Origin: Schumannella luteola | Lineage (GTDB): Bacteria > Actinomycetota > Actinomycetes > Actinomycetales > Microbacteriaceae | Length of the DNA stretch: 64,000 nt | Assembly: GCF_013408685.1 (NCBI RefSeq) | Contig: NZ_JACBZY010000001.1 | Coordinates: 1,178,001 to 1,242,000, forward strand | Direction: 5' to 3' | Part shown: positions 51,488 to 59,556 of the stretch, piece by piece | How positions within the stretch are numbered: the stretch's first letter is position 1 | Layout: each line of letters begins with the position of its first letter | Notes under the pieces: generated by a model | The model's input: the letters and a program-made list of their open reading frames with translations, nothing else | Told to the model about the DNA's origin: nothing | The model's database searches: none | Program-made: the position numbers and the translations under genes

Positions 51488-52792
51488 GTGACCTCTCGCT
51501 ACGACGCCATCGTCATCGGCGCCGGCTTCGCCGGACTCACCGCCGCCCGCGAGCTCAGCGCCGCAGGCCGCCGAGTGCTCGTCCTCGAAGCTCGCGACCG
51601 GACCGGCGGACGCACCTGGACCGAGCGCCGTCTCGGCCACGACCTCGAGCTCGGCGGCACCTGGGTGCACTGGACCCAGCCCTTCGTCTGGGCGGAGCTG
51701 CGCCGGTACGGGATCGGCGTCGTCCCGAGCCCCATCCCGCTCGAGGCGTGGTGGTGGAACGGATCCGAGACCGTCGCCGGCACCCCGGACGAGCTGCTCG
51801 ATCTGCTCGACGAGCCGAATCGGCTGCTCGGCGCCGAGTCCCGCGAGGTGTTCCCGCTCCCGTACTCGCCGATGAGCTCGCTCTACGCCGACGACCTCGA
51901 TCACGTGCATCTCGTCGAGCGCATCGACCAGCTGCCGCTCGACGAGCAGCAGCGCACGCTGCTGCGCTCGTTCTGGACGCTCAACTTCAACGGCCGCCTC
52001 GATGACGCCGCCTTGACGCAGGCGCTGCGCTGGCTCGCTGCCGCCAACGGCGACTGGCGCATCATGTTCGAGACGTGCGCGACCTACAAGGTCGTGGGCG
52101 GCACGCGCGCCCTGATCGAGGCCATCGCCGCCGCATCGCCGGCCGAGATCCTCCTCGGGCGCGACGTCGTCGCGATCGACGAAGCCGGCGATGTCGCCGC
52201 CGTCACGACATCCGGCGGCGAGACCTTCGTCGCCTCCGACGTCGTCGTGACGACCCCGCTCCACGCGCTCGCCCGCATCCGGTTCACGCCGGAGCTCGCC
52301 CCGTCGGCCGAGCGGGCGATCGAGGTCGGGCAGCTCGGGCTCGGCACGAAGGTCTGGTTCTCGGTCGAGGGCGAGAGGCCGCACTTCGTCGCGTTCGGCG
52401 ACGCCGACTGGCCGCTGAACTTCCTGCAGTCGGAGTACCACGTCGACGGGCGCACGATCGTGATCGGCTTCGGCCCCGACTCGACCGCGCTCGACGGCGC
52501 GGACGTCGCCGCTGTCCAGGCGGCGGTGGATCGCCTCGTCCCCGGTCTCCGGGTCGTCGAGACCACGCTGCATGACTGGGTCGCAGACCCGCACTCCGGG
52601 GAGACCTGGCCGATGCACCGTGTGGGCTACCTGTCGACCGGGCTGCCGGCACTGCAGTCGGGCACAGCCCGCATCCACTTCGCCGGGTCCGACGTCGCCG
52701 ACGGCTGGGGCGGCTTCATCGACGGCGCGATCGAGAGCGGGATGACGGCGGCGCGCCGCATCCTCGACGTCCCCGCCGTCGCGGCCGACTGA
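51488..52792 (+). CDS. Flavin monoamine oxidase family protein
   Basis: A 434-residue FAD amine oxidase. The dinucleotide fold VIGAGFAGLTAARELSAAG (about 8-26) is followed by LEARDRTGGRTWT with the RxGGR FAD motif; GGTRALIEAIA lies mid-way, and the C-terminal IHFAGSDVADGWGGFIDGAIESG closes the FAD site. It oxidises a primary or secondary amine to the aldehyde with H2O2 release. No Cys for covalent FAD is seen in the usual place. The GTG start 51488 lies 8 bp after the cupin stop, with a weak ribosome site, so coupling is likely. Confidence 0.9.
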   Translation: MTSRYDAIVIGAGFAGLTAARELSAAGRRVLVLEARDRTGGRTWTERRLGHDLELGGTWVHWTQPFVWAELRRYGIGVVPSPIPLEAWWWNGSETVAGTPDELLDLLDEPNRLLGAESREVFPLPYSPMSSLYADDLDHVHLVERIDQLPLDEQQRTLLRSFWTLNFNGRLDDAALTQALRWLAAANGDWRIMFETCATYKVVGGTRALIEAIAAASPAEILLGRDVVAIDEAGDVAAVTTSGGETFVASDVVVTTPLHALARIRFTPELAPSAERAIEVGQLGLGTKVWFSVEGERPHFVAFGDADWPLNFLQSEYHVDGRTIVIGFGPDSTALDGADVAAVQAAVDRLVPGLRVVETTLHDWVADPHSGETWPMHRVGYLSTGLPALQSGTARIHFAGSDVADGWGGFIDGAIESGMTAARRILDVPAVAAD

Positions 52793-53055
52793 CACGCGGT
52801 TATCGCCGTGAGGTTCGAGCGAGCGGCTTCTCGATCGTCGTCCGGAGCCAGCTGGCGGGGCGCGTCCTGTTCCTGTTCCGGGCTTCTTCGGAGAGCAGCA
52901 GTGGAACAGGCCGTCGTCGCTGTCGCCGGGATCCTCGCGACCTTCGAAGTGGGTGCTCGGCAGTTCAGCCCGTCCGGATCGCGCGGCCAGGACTGGGTAG
53001 CGTGAATGGGTGTCTGTTGGCTTCCTCGTCGGTTCAGGGGAGCGGAGAGGGAGCG
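52793..53055. other. Intergenic region, nothing recognised except a -10 box
   Basis: No open frame with family similarity. A TAGCGT box at 52998-53003 may drive the small zinc-finger-like gene at 53056, with a leader of about 50 bases. Confidence 0.4.
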
Positions 53056-53259
53056 ATGGGTTCTGGATTCTCGGCGGGAGCGATCTCGGTCACGGCGACG
53101 AACGGTGAGGTGTGGATGCTGAACATCTGCGCGATCTGCGGTGCGTCGGTCATCGAGGCGGAGGGCGCCGGTCTCGCGTTCCATCAGCGCTGGCACCGCA
53201 CCACCGGCTCCGGCAACTGGCATGACTCGGTGACCGGCCGCATCCTCAGGGTCGAGTAG
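53056..53259 (+). CDS. Small C2H2-like zinc-binding protein
   Basis: A 67-residue protein. The second half holds ICAICGASV and, 15 residues later, FHQRWHRTT, giving C-x2-C ... H-x3-H, the ligand order of a zinc finger. The N-terminal part is Gly/Ser/Thr-rich. ATG 53056 has GAGAGGGAG upstream, so it is favoured over the in-frame ATG 53002. Function unknown; the protein is too short for an enzyme. It is convergent to the MFS gene by 34 bp. Confidence 0.65.
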   Translation: MGSGFSAGAISVTATNGEVWMLNICAICGASVIEAEGAGLAFHQRWHRTTGSGNWHDSVTGRILRVE

Positions 53260-53293
53260 CCGGCTCGACGCAGCCGGCGACCGGGCTCCTCCC

Positions 53294-54628
53294 CTACTTC
53301 ACCCCGCGGATCGGCAGCACCGCGAGCCCGCCGAGCACGCCGCAGACGATCGCCGCGATGAACAGCGCCGTGTAGTTCTCGCCCCCGCCGCCGATGGCGA
53401 GCAGCGGGATGGCGAGCACCGGCACGAGCACCTGCGGCACCTGGTACGACAGCGAGACGATGCCGAGATCCTTGCCCGCCTCGGTGAAGGTGGGCAGCAC
53501 CTCGGTCATCATCGCGATGTCGACCGAGACGAACGCGCCCTGGGCGGCGCCGACGAGCGTGAGGGCGATCAGCAGCGTGGTCAGGTCGGGCGCGAACACG
53601 GCGACGGTGAGACCCGCCGCCGAGAGCAGCGCCGACACCCACACGATCGCCTTGCGGCGCCCGGTGCGGTCGGAGAGCCAGCCGAACAGGATGGTCGTGA
53701 CGATGCTCGCCGCCGTGAAGCAGACGATGCCGGTCGCGAAGGTGCCCGACGCCTGCTCCTTGGGCACGCCCATCCGGTCGATGATGTAGAAGAGCAGGTA
53801 GGTCGTGACCGTGAAGATCGACATCGTCACGAGCAGACGGCACGCCCACGCCCAGAAGAAGTTGCGGTAGCGCACCGGGTTCAGCCAGTACGTCGAGAGC
53901 ACGTCGCGCCAGCTCCACGGCGCGGGGCGCTCGGTGCGCACGATGTCGCGCAGGCCGAAGAAGAGCAGCCCGCTGAGCACGGCGCCGATCACGCCCGGCA
54001 CGATGAACCAGCTCCACTGCGCGTCGTTCGGCAGGGCGGCGATCATGAGGGCGCCGATGATGAGCGCGAGCGCGTTCGCGGCGCTCGCCGCGGCCGAGAC
54101 GCGGGCCCGGATGCGCATCGGGATCTGGTCGGCCAGCAGCGCATGCACGGCGGCGTTGGTGGCGCCGAAGCCGGCCTGCACGATGGCCCATCCGATGATC
54201 ACCTGCCAGAGCGTCGACGAGAACGCGAGCACGCCGACGCCGACGAGTCCGGCGAGAGCGCCACCGAGGATCCAGGGCCGGCGCATGCCGAGCCGCGACA
54301 TCGTGCGGTCGCTCAGCCGCCCGAACAGCGGAGTGATGACGATCACCACGACCCCGCCGACCGCGGCGACGATCGACAGGTTGACGCCCTTGGTCGCGTC
54401 GTCGAGGAACGCGAACACCTTCGGGATCGAGCCGCCGCCGATGATGCTCAGCGCCAGGCTCAGCCCGAACCAGGCGAGCACGAAGAAGGGCAGGAAGACC
54501 CGCGGCTGCGGCGAGCCGGGGATCGCGTCGGGGCTGACGTCGCCGGGAGCGGCGGCGGGTGCTGGGGAGTCGCCGGCGGTTCCGTGGGCGCTGGCGGGGT
54601 CGAGCGGGTCGAGCATCGTGGGGGACAT
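53294..54628 (-). CDS. MFS transporter
   Basis: A 444-residue major facilitator with 12 hydrophobic segments after a 42-residue Pro/Ala-rich cytoplasmic start. The loop-2 signature is GRLSDRTMSRLGMRRPWILGG split over the second and third helices, and the second-half copy is GWLSDRTGRRKAIVW. Its form resembles GPH/SLC45-like sugar transporters. ATG 54628 has CAGGAGACG upstream. It lies 127 bp behind two esterase genes on the same strand, and probably imports their substrate or exports a product. Confidence 0.88.
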   Translation of the reverse strand: MSPTMLDPLDPASAHGTAGDSPAPAAAPGDVSPDAIPGSPQPRVFLPFFVLAWFGLSLALSIIGGGSIPKVFAFLDDATKGVNLSIVAAVGGVVVIVITPLFGRLSDRTMSRLGMRRPWILGGALAGLVGVGVLAFSSTLWQVIIGWAIVQAGFGATNAAVHALLADQIPMRIRARVSAAASAANALALIIGALMIAALPNDAQWSWFIVPGVIGAVLSGLLFFGLRDIVRTERPAPWSWRDVLSTYWLNPVRYRNFFWAWACRLLVTMSIFTVTTYLLFYIIDRMGVPKEQASGTFATGIVCFTAASIVTTILFGWLSDRTGRRKAIVWVSALLSAAGLTVAVFAPDLTTLLIALTLVGAAQGAFVSVDIAMMTEVLPTFTEAGKDLGIVSLSYQVPQVLVPVLAIPLLAIGGGGENYTALFIAAIVCGVLGGLAVLPIRGVK

Positions 54629-54643
54629 CGTCGTCTCCTGGTC

Positions 54644-54673
54644 GGTGTGATGGAACGCGGTGTGATGGAACGC
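54644..54673. repeat. 15-bp perfect tandem repeat
   Basis: GGTGTGATGGAACGC occurs twice head to tail in the gap before the MFS gene. It may be a chance slippage duplication or a binding site. Confidence 0.7.
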
Positions 54674-54755
54674 GGGGTGGCGCGGCCGGGTTCAGCGGGC
54701 GCGACCGCGGGGGATGCGACCGGCCGCGGGTCGCATCCCTGTGCGGTGAGTGCGC

Positions 54756-55712
54756 TCAGCGCACGCGGTACGCCGCGGCGAGCCGCTGCGAGTGCTCGCG
54801 CTGGAACTCGACCGCCGCGGACGAGACGGCGGTCTGGCCGGGGCTGCCATGCAGGTGTCCGTCGCCGAAGTAGACCTCGACGTCGACACCCGCGGCGGTG
54901 AGCCGGTCGGCGTACTGGGTACCCGAGTCGCGCAGCGGGTCGTACTCGGCGACGAGGATGAGATGCGGCGGCAGTCCGGTCAGGTCGGCCACGTCGAGGG
55001 GCGCGATGTAGGCGTCGGCCGGACCGTCGGGCCCGGCATAGAGGTGGATGATGTGCTCGACCCCGTCGAGGCCGAAGCCGGTCGCGAAGTCGACGGCCGA
55101 GTCGCCCACCGGCGGCATCGCCGTCGGGGGCACCTCGAGCGTCACGTGCAGCAGCTCGAGCCCGGCGTCGCGGGCATGCAGCGCGGTGCTCGCGGCGATC
55201 GCGGCGCCGGCCGAATTGCCGCCGATTCCGAGACGCGCGGGGTCGACGCCGAGCCGCTCCGCGTCGGCGATCAGCGCCTCGAGCGCGCCCAGCGCATCCG
55301 TCACCTGGGCCGGGTAGTGGGCCTCGGGGGCGAGACGGTACTCGAGCGAGACGATCTGCACGCCGCTGTCGAGGGCGCGCCGGGCGCTGAGCCGGTCGTT
55401 GAGCACCTCATCGATCGTGCCCGCGAAGAAGCCGCCGCCGTGCAGCCACAGTTGGGTCGGCATCGGGCCCTCGACTCCGGCGGGGCGGTAGCGGCGCGCG
55501 GGGCGCCCGCCGAGCACGAGGTCGTCGAGCTCGACGCCGTCGGGGATCGGCAGGGTGCAGTCGACGGCGAGCAGGTCGGAGAGCTCGCGGGCGGCGATGC
55601 GCTGCACGGCCGGATCGGCGCTGGTCAGGTCGGGCAGGGTCGGCGCGAGCGCTTCGATGCGGTCGATCCAGGCGCGGATGCCGGGCTCGAAGTCGATGTC
55701 GGCAATGTTCAC
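54756..55712 (-). CDS. Alpha/beta-hydrolase, HSL-type esterase
   Basis: A 318-residue esterase of the hormone-sensitive-lipase group: oxyanion motif HGGGF, YRLAPEAHYP, nucleophile Ser in GNSAGAA, Asp in AEYDPLRD and His in DGHLHG. The helical cap is present at the N-terminus. The GTG start 55712 overlaps the stop of the upstream esterase gene by 4 bp, so the two are translationally coupled. Cytoplasmic. The substrate is probably a short acyl ester. Confidence 0.9.
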   Translation of the reverse strand: MNIADIDFEPGIRAWIDRIEALAPTLPDLTSADPAVQRIAARELSDLLAVDCTLPIPDGVELDDLVLGGRPARRYRPAGVEGPMPTQLWLHGGGFFAGTIDEVLNDRLSARRALDSGVQIVSLEYRLAPEAHYPAQVTDALGALEALIADAERLGVDPARLGIGGNSAGAAIAASTALHARDAGLELLHVTLEVPPTAMPPVGDSAVDFATGFGLDGVEHIIHLYAGPDGPADAYIAPLDVADLTGLPPHLILVAEYDPLRDSGTQYADRLTAAGVDVEVYFGDGHLHGSPGQTAVSSAAVEFQREHSQRLAAAYRVR

Positions 55713-56731
55713 AGGGCTGCTCCGATCTGCGGATACACGACGGGGTCGTCGTGCAGGGTGCGCAAGGTGGCGACGATGTCGCGGTGCTGGTGGTCGGACA
55801 TCGGCACCGCGTGGCGGTAGCCGGCCGATCCGTGGTTCTGGCCGATCATGCGCACGCACGAGACGGGCACGCCGGCCTCGCTGAGGGCGCGGGCGTAGGC
55901 CTCGCCGTCGCCGCGCAGGGCGTCGAGCTCGGCCGTGTAGATGACCGCGGGCGGCAGGCCGGCGAACGACTCCGCGCGCAGCGGCGAGGCGTAGGGGTTG
56001 CGGCGCAGAGCGCGATCGCGGCCGAGGTACTGGGTCACGAGAGTGCGGGCGAGCTGCCAGAACACGAGCTTCGGGATGCCGGGCTGGCTCTTCAGGTGCG
56101 CGCCGGTCAGGTCGAGCAGCGGCACCTCGAGCAGCTGCAGGCGCACTGGCCGGTTCGCGCGGTCGCGGTTCATGAGCAGCGTGGCCGCGGCGAGGTTGCC
56201 GCCGGCCGATCCGCCGCCGATCGCGAGGCGCTCGGGATCGCCACCGAGCTCGCGGGCGTGTTCGGCAGCCCACTCGAAGACCGTCCAGCACTGCTCGGCC
56301 TGCGTCGGGAACTTCCGCTCCGGTGCGTGCGAGTACTCGCCGGCGATCACGATCACGCCGGCGTCGCGGGCCCGCTCGCGGAACGACGCATCCCACCACA
56401 CCCAGTCGATTCCGGCGATCTCGAATCCGCCGCCGAAGAAGTACACGAGGATCGGCAGCCCGGCCGCGCCGTCGGCAGTCGCGGCGGGGCGCTCGGTGGT
56501 CGGCCAGTAGACGCGCAGACGCGCATCCGGATGCCCGGCGACGGAGAGCGTGTGCTCCTCGGTCGCGAGGTCGACGGGGCCGATGCCGAGCTCGGCGCAC
56601 ATGATCGGGTCGAAGGCCTCGGCGTTCGCACGGCGCTGCTGCGCGGTCTTCCCCGGGGCGGGGGCTCGCGGCTTCAGCCGCTCGTCGACCGCGCGGGCGA
56701 AGGCGTCGAGGCGGGGCTTCGTGAACGACAT
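55709..56731 (-). CDS. Alpha/beta-hydrolase, HSL-like, with altered oxyanion motif
   Basis: A 340-residue esterase-like protein. The nucleophile Ser sits in GGGSAGGN, Asp in AELDALRGD and His in GQNHGSAGYRHA. The oxyanion motif, normally HGGG, reads FFGGGF here, so the conserved His is replaced by Phe while the glycines stay. ATG 56731 has GGAGG 8 bases upstream. It is the first gene of the esterase-esterase-MFS operon, divergent from a LacI gene. Confidence 0.88.
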   Translation of the reverse strand: MSFTKPRLDAFARAVDERLKPRAPAPGKTAQQRRANAEAFDPIMCAELGIGPVDLATEEHTLSVAGHPDARLRVYWPTTERPAATADGAAGLPILVYFFGGGFEIAGIDWVWWDASFRERARDAGVIVIAGEYSHAPERKFPTQAEQCWTVFEWAAEHARELGGDPERLAIGGGSAGGNLAAATLLMNRDRANRPVRLQLLEVPLLDLTGAHLKSQPGIPKLVFWQLARTLVTQYLGRDRALRRNPYASPLRAESFAGLPPAVIYTAELDALRGDGEAYARALSEAGVPVSCVRMIGQNHGSAGYRHAVPMSDHQHRDIVATLRTLHDDPVVYPQIGAAL

Positions 56732-56829
56732 CGATGTCGCCTCCTTCTTGCTGATGAAGACAGCGTCGTCGCGGCGGTCGAGAACACGGCTGTCGGCTCG
56801 TGGATGCGCTGTCCCAACATCCTGGGCGG

Positions 56830-56845
56830 ATCGAAGAGCTTCGAT
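56830..56845. promoter_or_regulatory. Palindrome ATCGAAGAGCTTCGAT, operator candidate
   Basis: A dyad with 7-bp perfect arms around AG, 18 bp before the LacI start and next to its -10 box. It lies in the region divergent between LacI and the esterase operon, and is a fair candidate for the LacI binding site. Confidence 0.5.
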
Positions 56846-56862
56846 GAAGTACTTTTTTCGGC

Positions 56863-57843
56863 ATGTCGAAGGTGACGATCTACACGGTCGCCGAGCGCGC
56901 CGGCGTGAGCATCTCGACGGTGTCGCTCGCGATCAACGCGCCGCACCGGGTGAGCGAGCGCACGCGGGCGCGCGTCGTGGCAGCTGCGGGGGCGCTCGGG
57001 TACCGCGCGTCCGGGGCCGCTTCGCACGCGAACGCCGGCACCCGCATCGCGGTCGCGGCACCGTTCAGCACCTACTCGAGCTACTTCCGCCGGTTCTCGG
57101 GGATGCTCGTGCGCGCTCGGCAGGCGTCCATCGAGCTCATCGCCCACGACCTCGAGTCGGCGAACGAGGTCGACGCGCCGCTGCTGGATGCGCTGCCCGC
57201 GCGCCGGGGGATCGACGGGCTGATCGTGATGGGCGTGCCGCTCGGCAGCGCCGCCCTCCGCGCGAGTCGCGAGGCCGCGCTGCCGCTCGTGTTCATCGAC
57301 ATGCGCCGCGCCCGCCCGGTCGGCGACGACGTGCCGGTCGTGCTCGTCGACGACGAGCTCGGCGGCCGGCTGATCGGCGAGCACCTGCGCTCGCGCGGCC
57401 ATGAGCGGGTCGTGTTCCTCGGCGAGATCCAGCGCTCGGAGGACTACATCTCGGCCGGCATGCTGCGCCGCCGGGGTCTGCTCGAGTCGGTGCAGGTGGT
57501 GGATGTGCGCTGCCCGCTCGGCACCGATCCGACACCCGCGCTGCTCGAGGTGCTGAGGGGCGGGGATGCGCCGACCGCCGTCGTCGCGAACCACGACGGG
57601 CTGGCGGCGCAGGCCTGGCGCGGTCTCGCCGCGGCCGGACGCTCGGTGCCCGACGACGTCGCGATCGTCGGCTACGACGACGGCCCGCTCGGCGCGGCCC
57701 TCGGGCTCACGACCGTGCGGCAGCCGCTCGAGGAGTCGGGCGCCGCCGCGCTTGACCTGATCCTCGGCGCGATCTCGGGCACCGGCGCGGCCGTGCGCAA
57801 GGTCGAGCTGACGCCGACGCTGGTGGTGCGGGCGAGCGGGTGA
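56863..57843 (+). CDS. LacI family transcriptional regulator
   Basis: A 326-residue LacI/GalR repressor. HTH: YTVAERAGVSISTVSLAIN; hinge GYRASGAASHANAG (somewhat altered); sugar-domain marks IDGLIVMGVPL, GHERVVFLGEI, VGYDDGPLGAALG. ATG 56863 has TACTTT 7 bases upstream (56850-56855) and no ribosome site, so it is probably leaderless. It is divergent from the esterase/MFS operon and likely controls it. Confidence 0.9.
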   Translation: MSKVTIYTVAERAGVSISTVSLAINAPHRVSERTRARVVAAAGALGYRASGAASHANAGTRIAVAAPFSTYSSYFRRFSGMLVRARQASIELIAHDLESANEVDAPLLDALPARRGIDGLIVMGVPLGSAALRASREAALPLVFIDMRRARPVGDDVPVVLVDDELGGRLIGEHLRSRGHERVVFLGEIQRSEDYISAGMLRRRGLLESVQVVDVRCPLGTDPTPALLEVLRGGDAPTAVVANHDGLAAQAWRGLAAAGRSVPDDVAIVGYDDGPLGAALGLTTVRQPLEESGAAALDLILGAISGTGAAVRKVELTPTLVVRASG

Positions 57844-57878
57844 GTCGGGCGAGCAGGTGAGTCGGCACGCCGACGCGA

Positions 57879-57895
57879 GGTTGACGTTGTCAACC
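57879..57895. promoter_or_regulatory. TetR operator C1 (GGTTGAC-GTT-GTCAACC)
   Basis: A perfect 7-3-7 dyad covering the -35 box of the SDR promoter. Its twin C2 lies 27 bp further on. Confidence 0.75.
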
Positions 57896-57909
57896 CGGAG
57901 GGTTAGGTT
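57881..57909 (+). promoter_or_regulatory. Promoter of SDR-TetR operon
   Basis: TTGACG (57881-57886) and TAGGTT (57904-57909) are spaced by 17 bp. Operator C1 covers the -35 and C2 begins in the -10 box. Confidence 0.65.
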
Positions 57910-57922
57910 GACAATGTCAACC
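57906..57922. promoter_or_regulatory. TetR operator C2 (GGTTGAC-AAT-GTCAACC)
   Basis: A second perfect 7-3-7 dyad with the same arms as C1, running from the -10 box to the ribosome site of the SDR gene. Confidence 0.75.
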
Positions 57923-57933
57923 TGGAGGTATCG

Positions 57934-58899
57934 ATGACGACTGTTCTGATCACCGGCGGGCATTCGGGCATCGGGCTCGCCGCCTCGCGCGAACTCGCCC
58001 GGGCGGGTGCTGACCTCGTGCTCGCCGGGCGGAGCCCCGAGCGCATGCAGCAGGTCGCCGATGAGCTGACCGCCGACCACGGCGTCACGGTCGCGCTGCT
58101 GCGCCTCGACACGTCGTCGCTCGCCTCGGTACGCGAGGCCGCCGCCGAGCTGGGGCGCTGGCGCGAGACCGGCGCGATCGCCGAGCTCGACGCCGTGCTG
58201 TGCAATGCCGGCGGACGCTACGACGGCGAGGTCGGCTACAGCACCGAGGGCTACGAATTGACCTTCGCCACGAACCACCTCGGCAACGTGCTGCTCGTCG
58301 ATCTGCTCCGTCCGCACCTCAGCGCAATGGCCCGCGTCATCGTCACGGCCAGCGGAACCCACGATCCCGAGTCGGTCGACGGCCGGCTGGTCGGCGCCGC
58401 CGTCGAGCCCGATGCGGCCGTGCTCGCGCACATCGGCCGCGACGGCGCGGCGCCGCTCAGCGCCGGGAAGCGGTACTCGACGTCGAAGATGTGCGCCGTG
58501 ATGTACATCTACGAGCTCGATCGGCGTCTGCGCGCCGAGGGGAGCGACGTGCACGCGATCGCCTTCGATCCCGGCCAGGTGCCGGAGACGGGCTTCCTGC
58601 GCGACATGCCGCGGATCGTCCAGCGGGTCGCGACGACATCCCTGTTCGGCTGGATCTCGAAGCGCATCGGCGGCGTCGTCTCCGACGTCGGGTTCTCGGG
58701 CGGATCGCTCGCCCGACTCGCGATCGCGCCCGGGTACGCCGATCGCACGGGCGAGTACTTCCAGGCGAACGACGGCGTGCTGTCGGCGGTGCGCTCGGCG
58801 ACGCTGACCTACGACCGTCGCCGTGCGGCGAAGCTCTGGGACGACTCGGTCGATCTCATCGAGCAGGCCGTCCCCGGCGCGATGGCCCCGACGCGATGA
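57934..58899 (+). CDS. Short-chain dehydrogenase/reductase (retinol-dehydrogenase-like)
   Basis: A 321-residue SDR. The NADP loop is ITGGHSGIGLAA (5-16), the NNAG-type strand reads VLCNAGG, and the active-site Tyr-x-x-x-Lys is in KRYSTSKMC. The extended C-terminus (about 240-321) is usual for retinol-dehydrogenase-like and WW-oxidoreductase-like members. ATG 57934 has TGGAGG 5 bases upstream. Two TetR operators precede it and the TetR gene follows with an ATGA overlap, so the pair is a self-regulated unit. Substrate unknown. Confidence 0.9.
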   Translation: MTTVLITGGHSGIGLAASRELARAGADLVLAGRSPERMQQVADELTADHGVTVALLRLDTSSLASVREAAAELGRWRETGAIAELDAVLCNAGGRYDGEVGYSTEGYELTFATNHLGNVLLVDLLRPHLSAMARVIVTASGTHDPESVDGRLVGAAVEPDAAVLAHIGRDGAAPLSAGKRYSTSKMCAVMYIYELDRRLRAEGSDVHAIAFDPGQVPETGFLRDMPRIVQRVATTSLFGWISKRIGGVVSDVGFSGGSLARLAIAPGYADRTGEYFQANDGVLSAVRSATLTYDRRRAAKLWDDSVDLIEQAVPGAMAPTR

Positions 58900-59501
58900 G
58901 CGAGGCCCCGATGAGCACTGGCGCGTCGACCACCGCCGACCGGATCGTCGACGCCGCGGCACGACTGCTCGACGAGGGCGGTCAGGCGGCCGTCACCCTG
59001 CGGGCCGTCGCGACCGCCACCGACCTCTCGCACAATGCGCCCTACAAGCACTTCGGGGGTCGCGACGACCTCCTCGGCGCGGTCGCGACCCGCGACCTGA
59101 TCCAGCTCGCCGAGCAGTGGCGGGCGGTGCGCGGCGGCTCGGCCGTCGGCCGGGACCGGATTCTCGACGCGGTCGACGTGATCGTCGAGTTCGCTCGCGA
59201 CCACCCGGCGCGCTACCGCCTGCTCTTCGGTGCGCCGGATCCCGTCACTCAGGGCGAGGGCCTCGACGCGGCTGCCGAGACCGCGCTCCAGGCGTTCGTC
59301 GACATCGTCGTCGACGGCCAGCGCGAGGGATCCCTGCCCGCGTCGCCGAGTGACAACCTCGGGATCATGCTCTTCGCGACCGTCCACGGTCTGATCGGCG
59401 CCGACGCCGGCGGCCGCCTGCGCTCGCGCACCGGATGGGCCGACATCCGCGCCGGCATGGACTTCGTCATCGGGTTGCTGCGCGACCGAGAGTCGAGCTA
59501 G
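58896..59501 (+). CDS. TetR family regulator, coupled to SDR
   Basis: A 201-residue TetR/AcrR repressor: RIVDAAARLLDEGGQAAVTL and ATATDLSHNAPYKHFGGRDD form the HTH; the C-terminus has a TetR_C-type helix bundle (FARDHPARYRLLFGAPDP). ATG 58896 overlaps the SDR stop by 4 bp; ATG 58911 is an internal alternative. It most likely binds operators C1 and C2 and so controls its own operon. Confidence 0.9.
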   Translation: MSEAPMSTGASTTADRIVDAAARLLDEGGQAAVTLRAVATATDLSHNAPYKHFGGRDDLLGAVATRDLIQLAEQWRAVRGGSAVGRDRILDAVDVIVEFARDHPARYRLLFGAPDPVTQGEGLDAAAETALQAFVDIVVDGQREGSLPASPSDNLGIMLFATVHGLIGADAGGRLRSRTGWADIRAGMDFVIGLLRDRESS

Positions 59502-59524
59502 GCCTCCGCGCGGGTGGGACGCCG

Positions 59525-59556
59525 GCTGTCAGATCGCAGTGCTGTCAGATCGCAGT
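59525..59556. repeat. 16-bp perfect tandem repeat across SDR stop codon
   Basis: GCTGTCAGATCGCAGT occurs twice head to tail. The minus-strand SDR gene ends inside the second copy, so the last codons and the stop are duplicated downstream. Confidence 0.8.
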
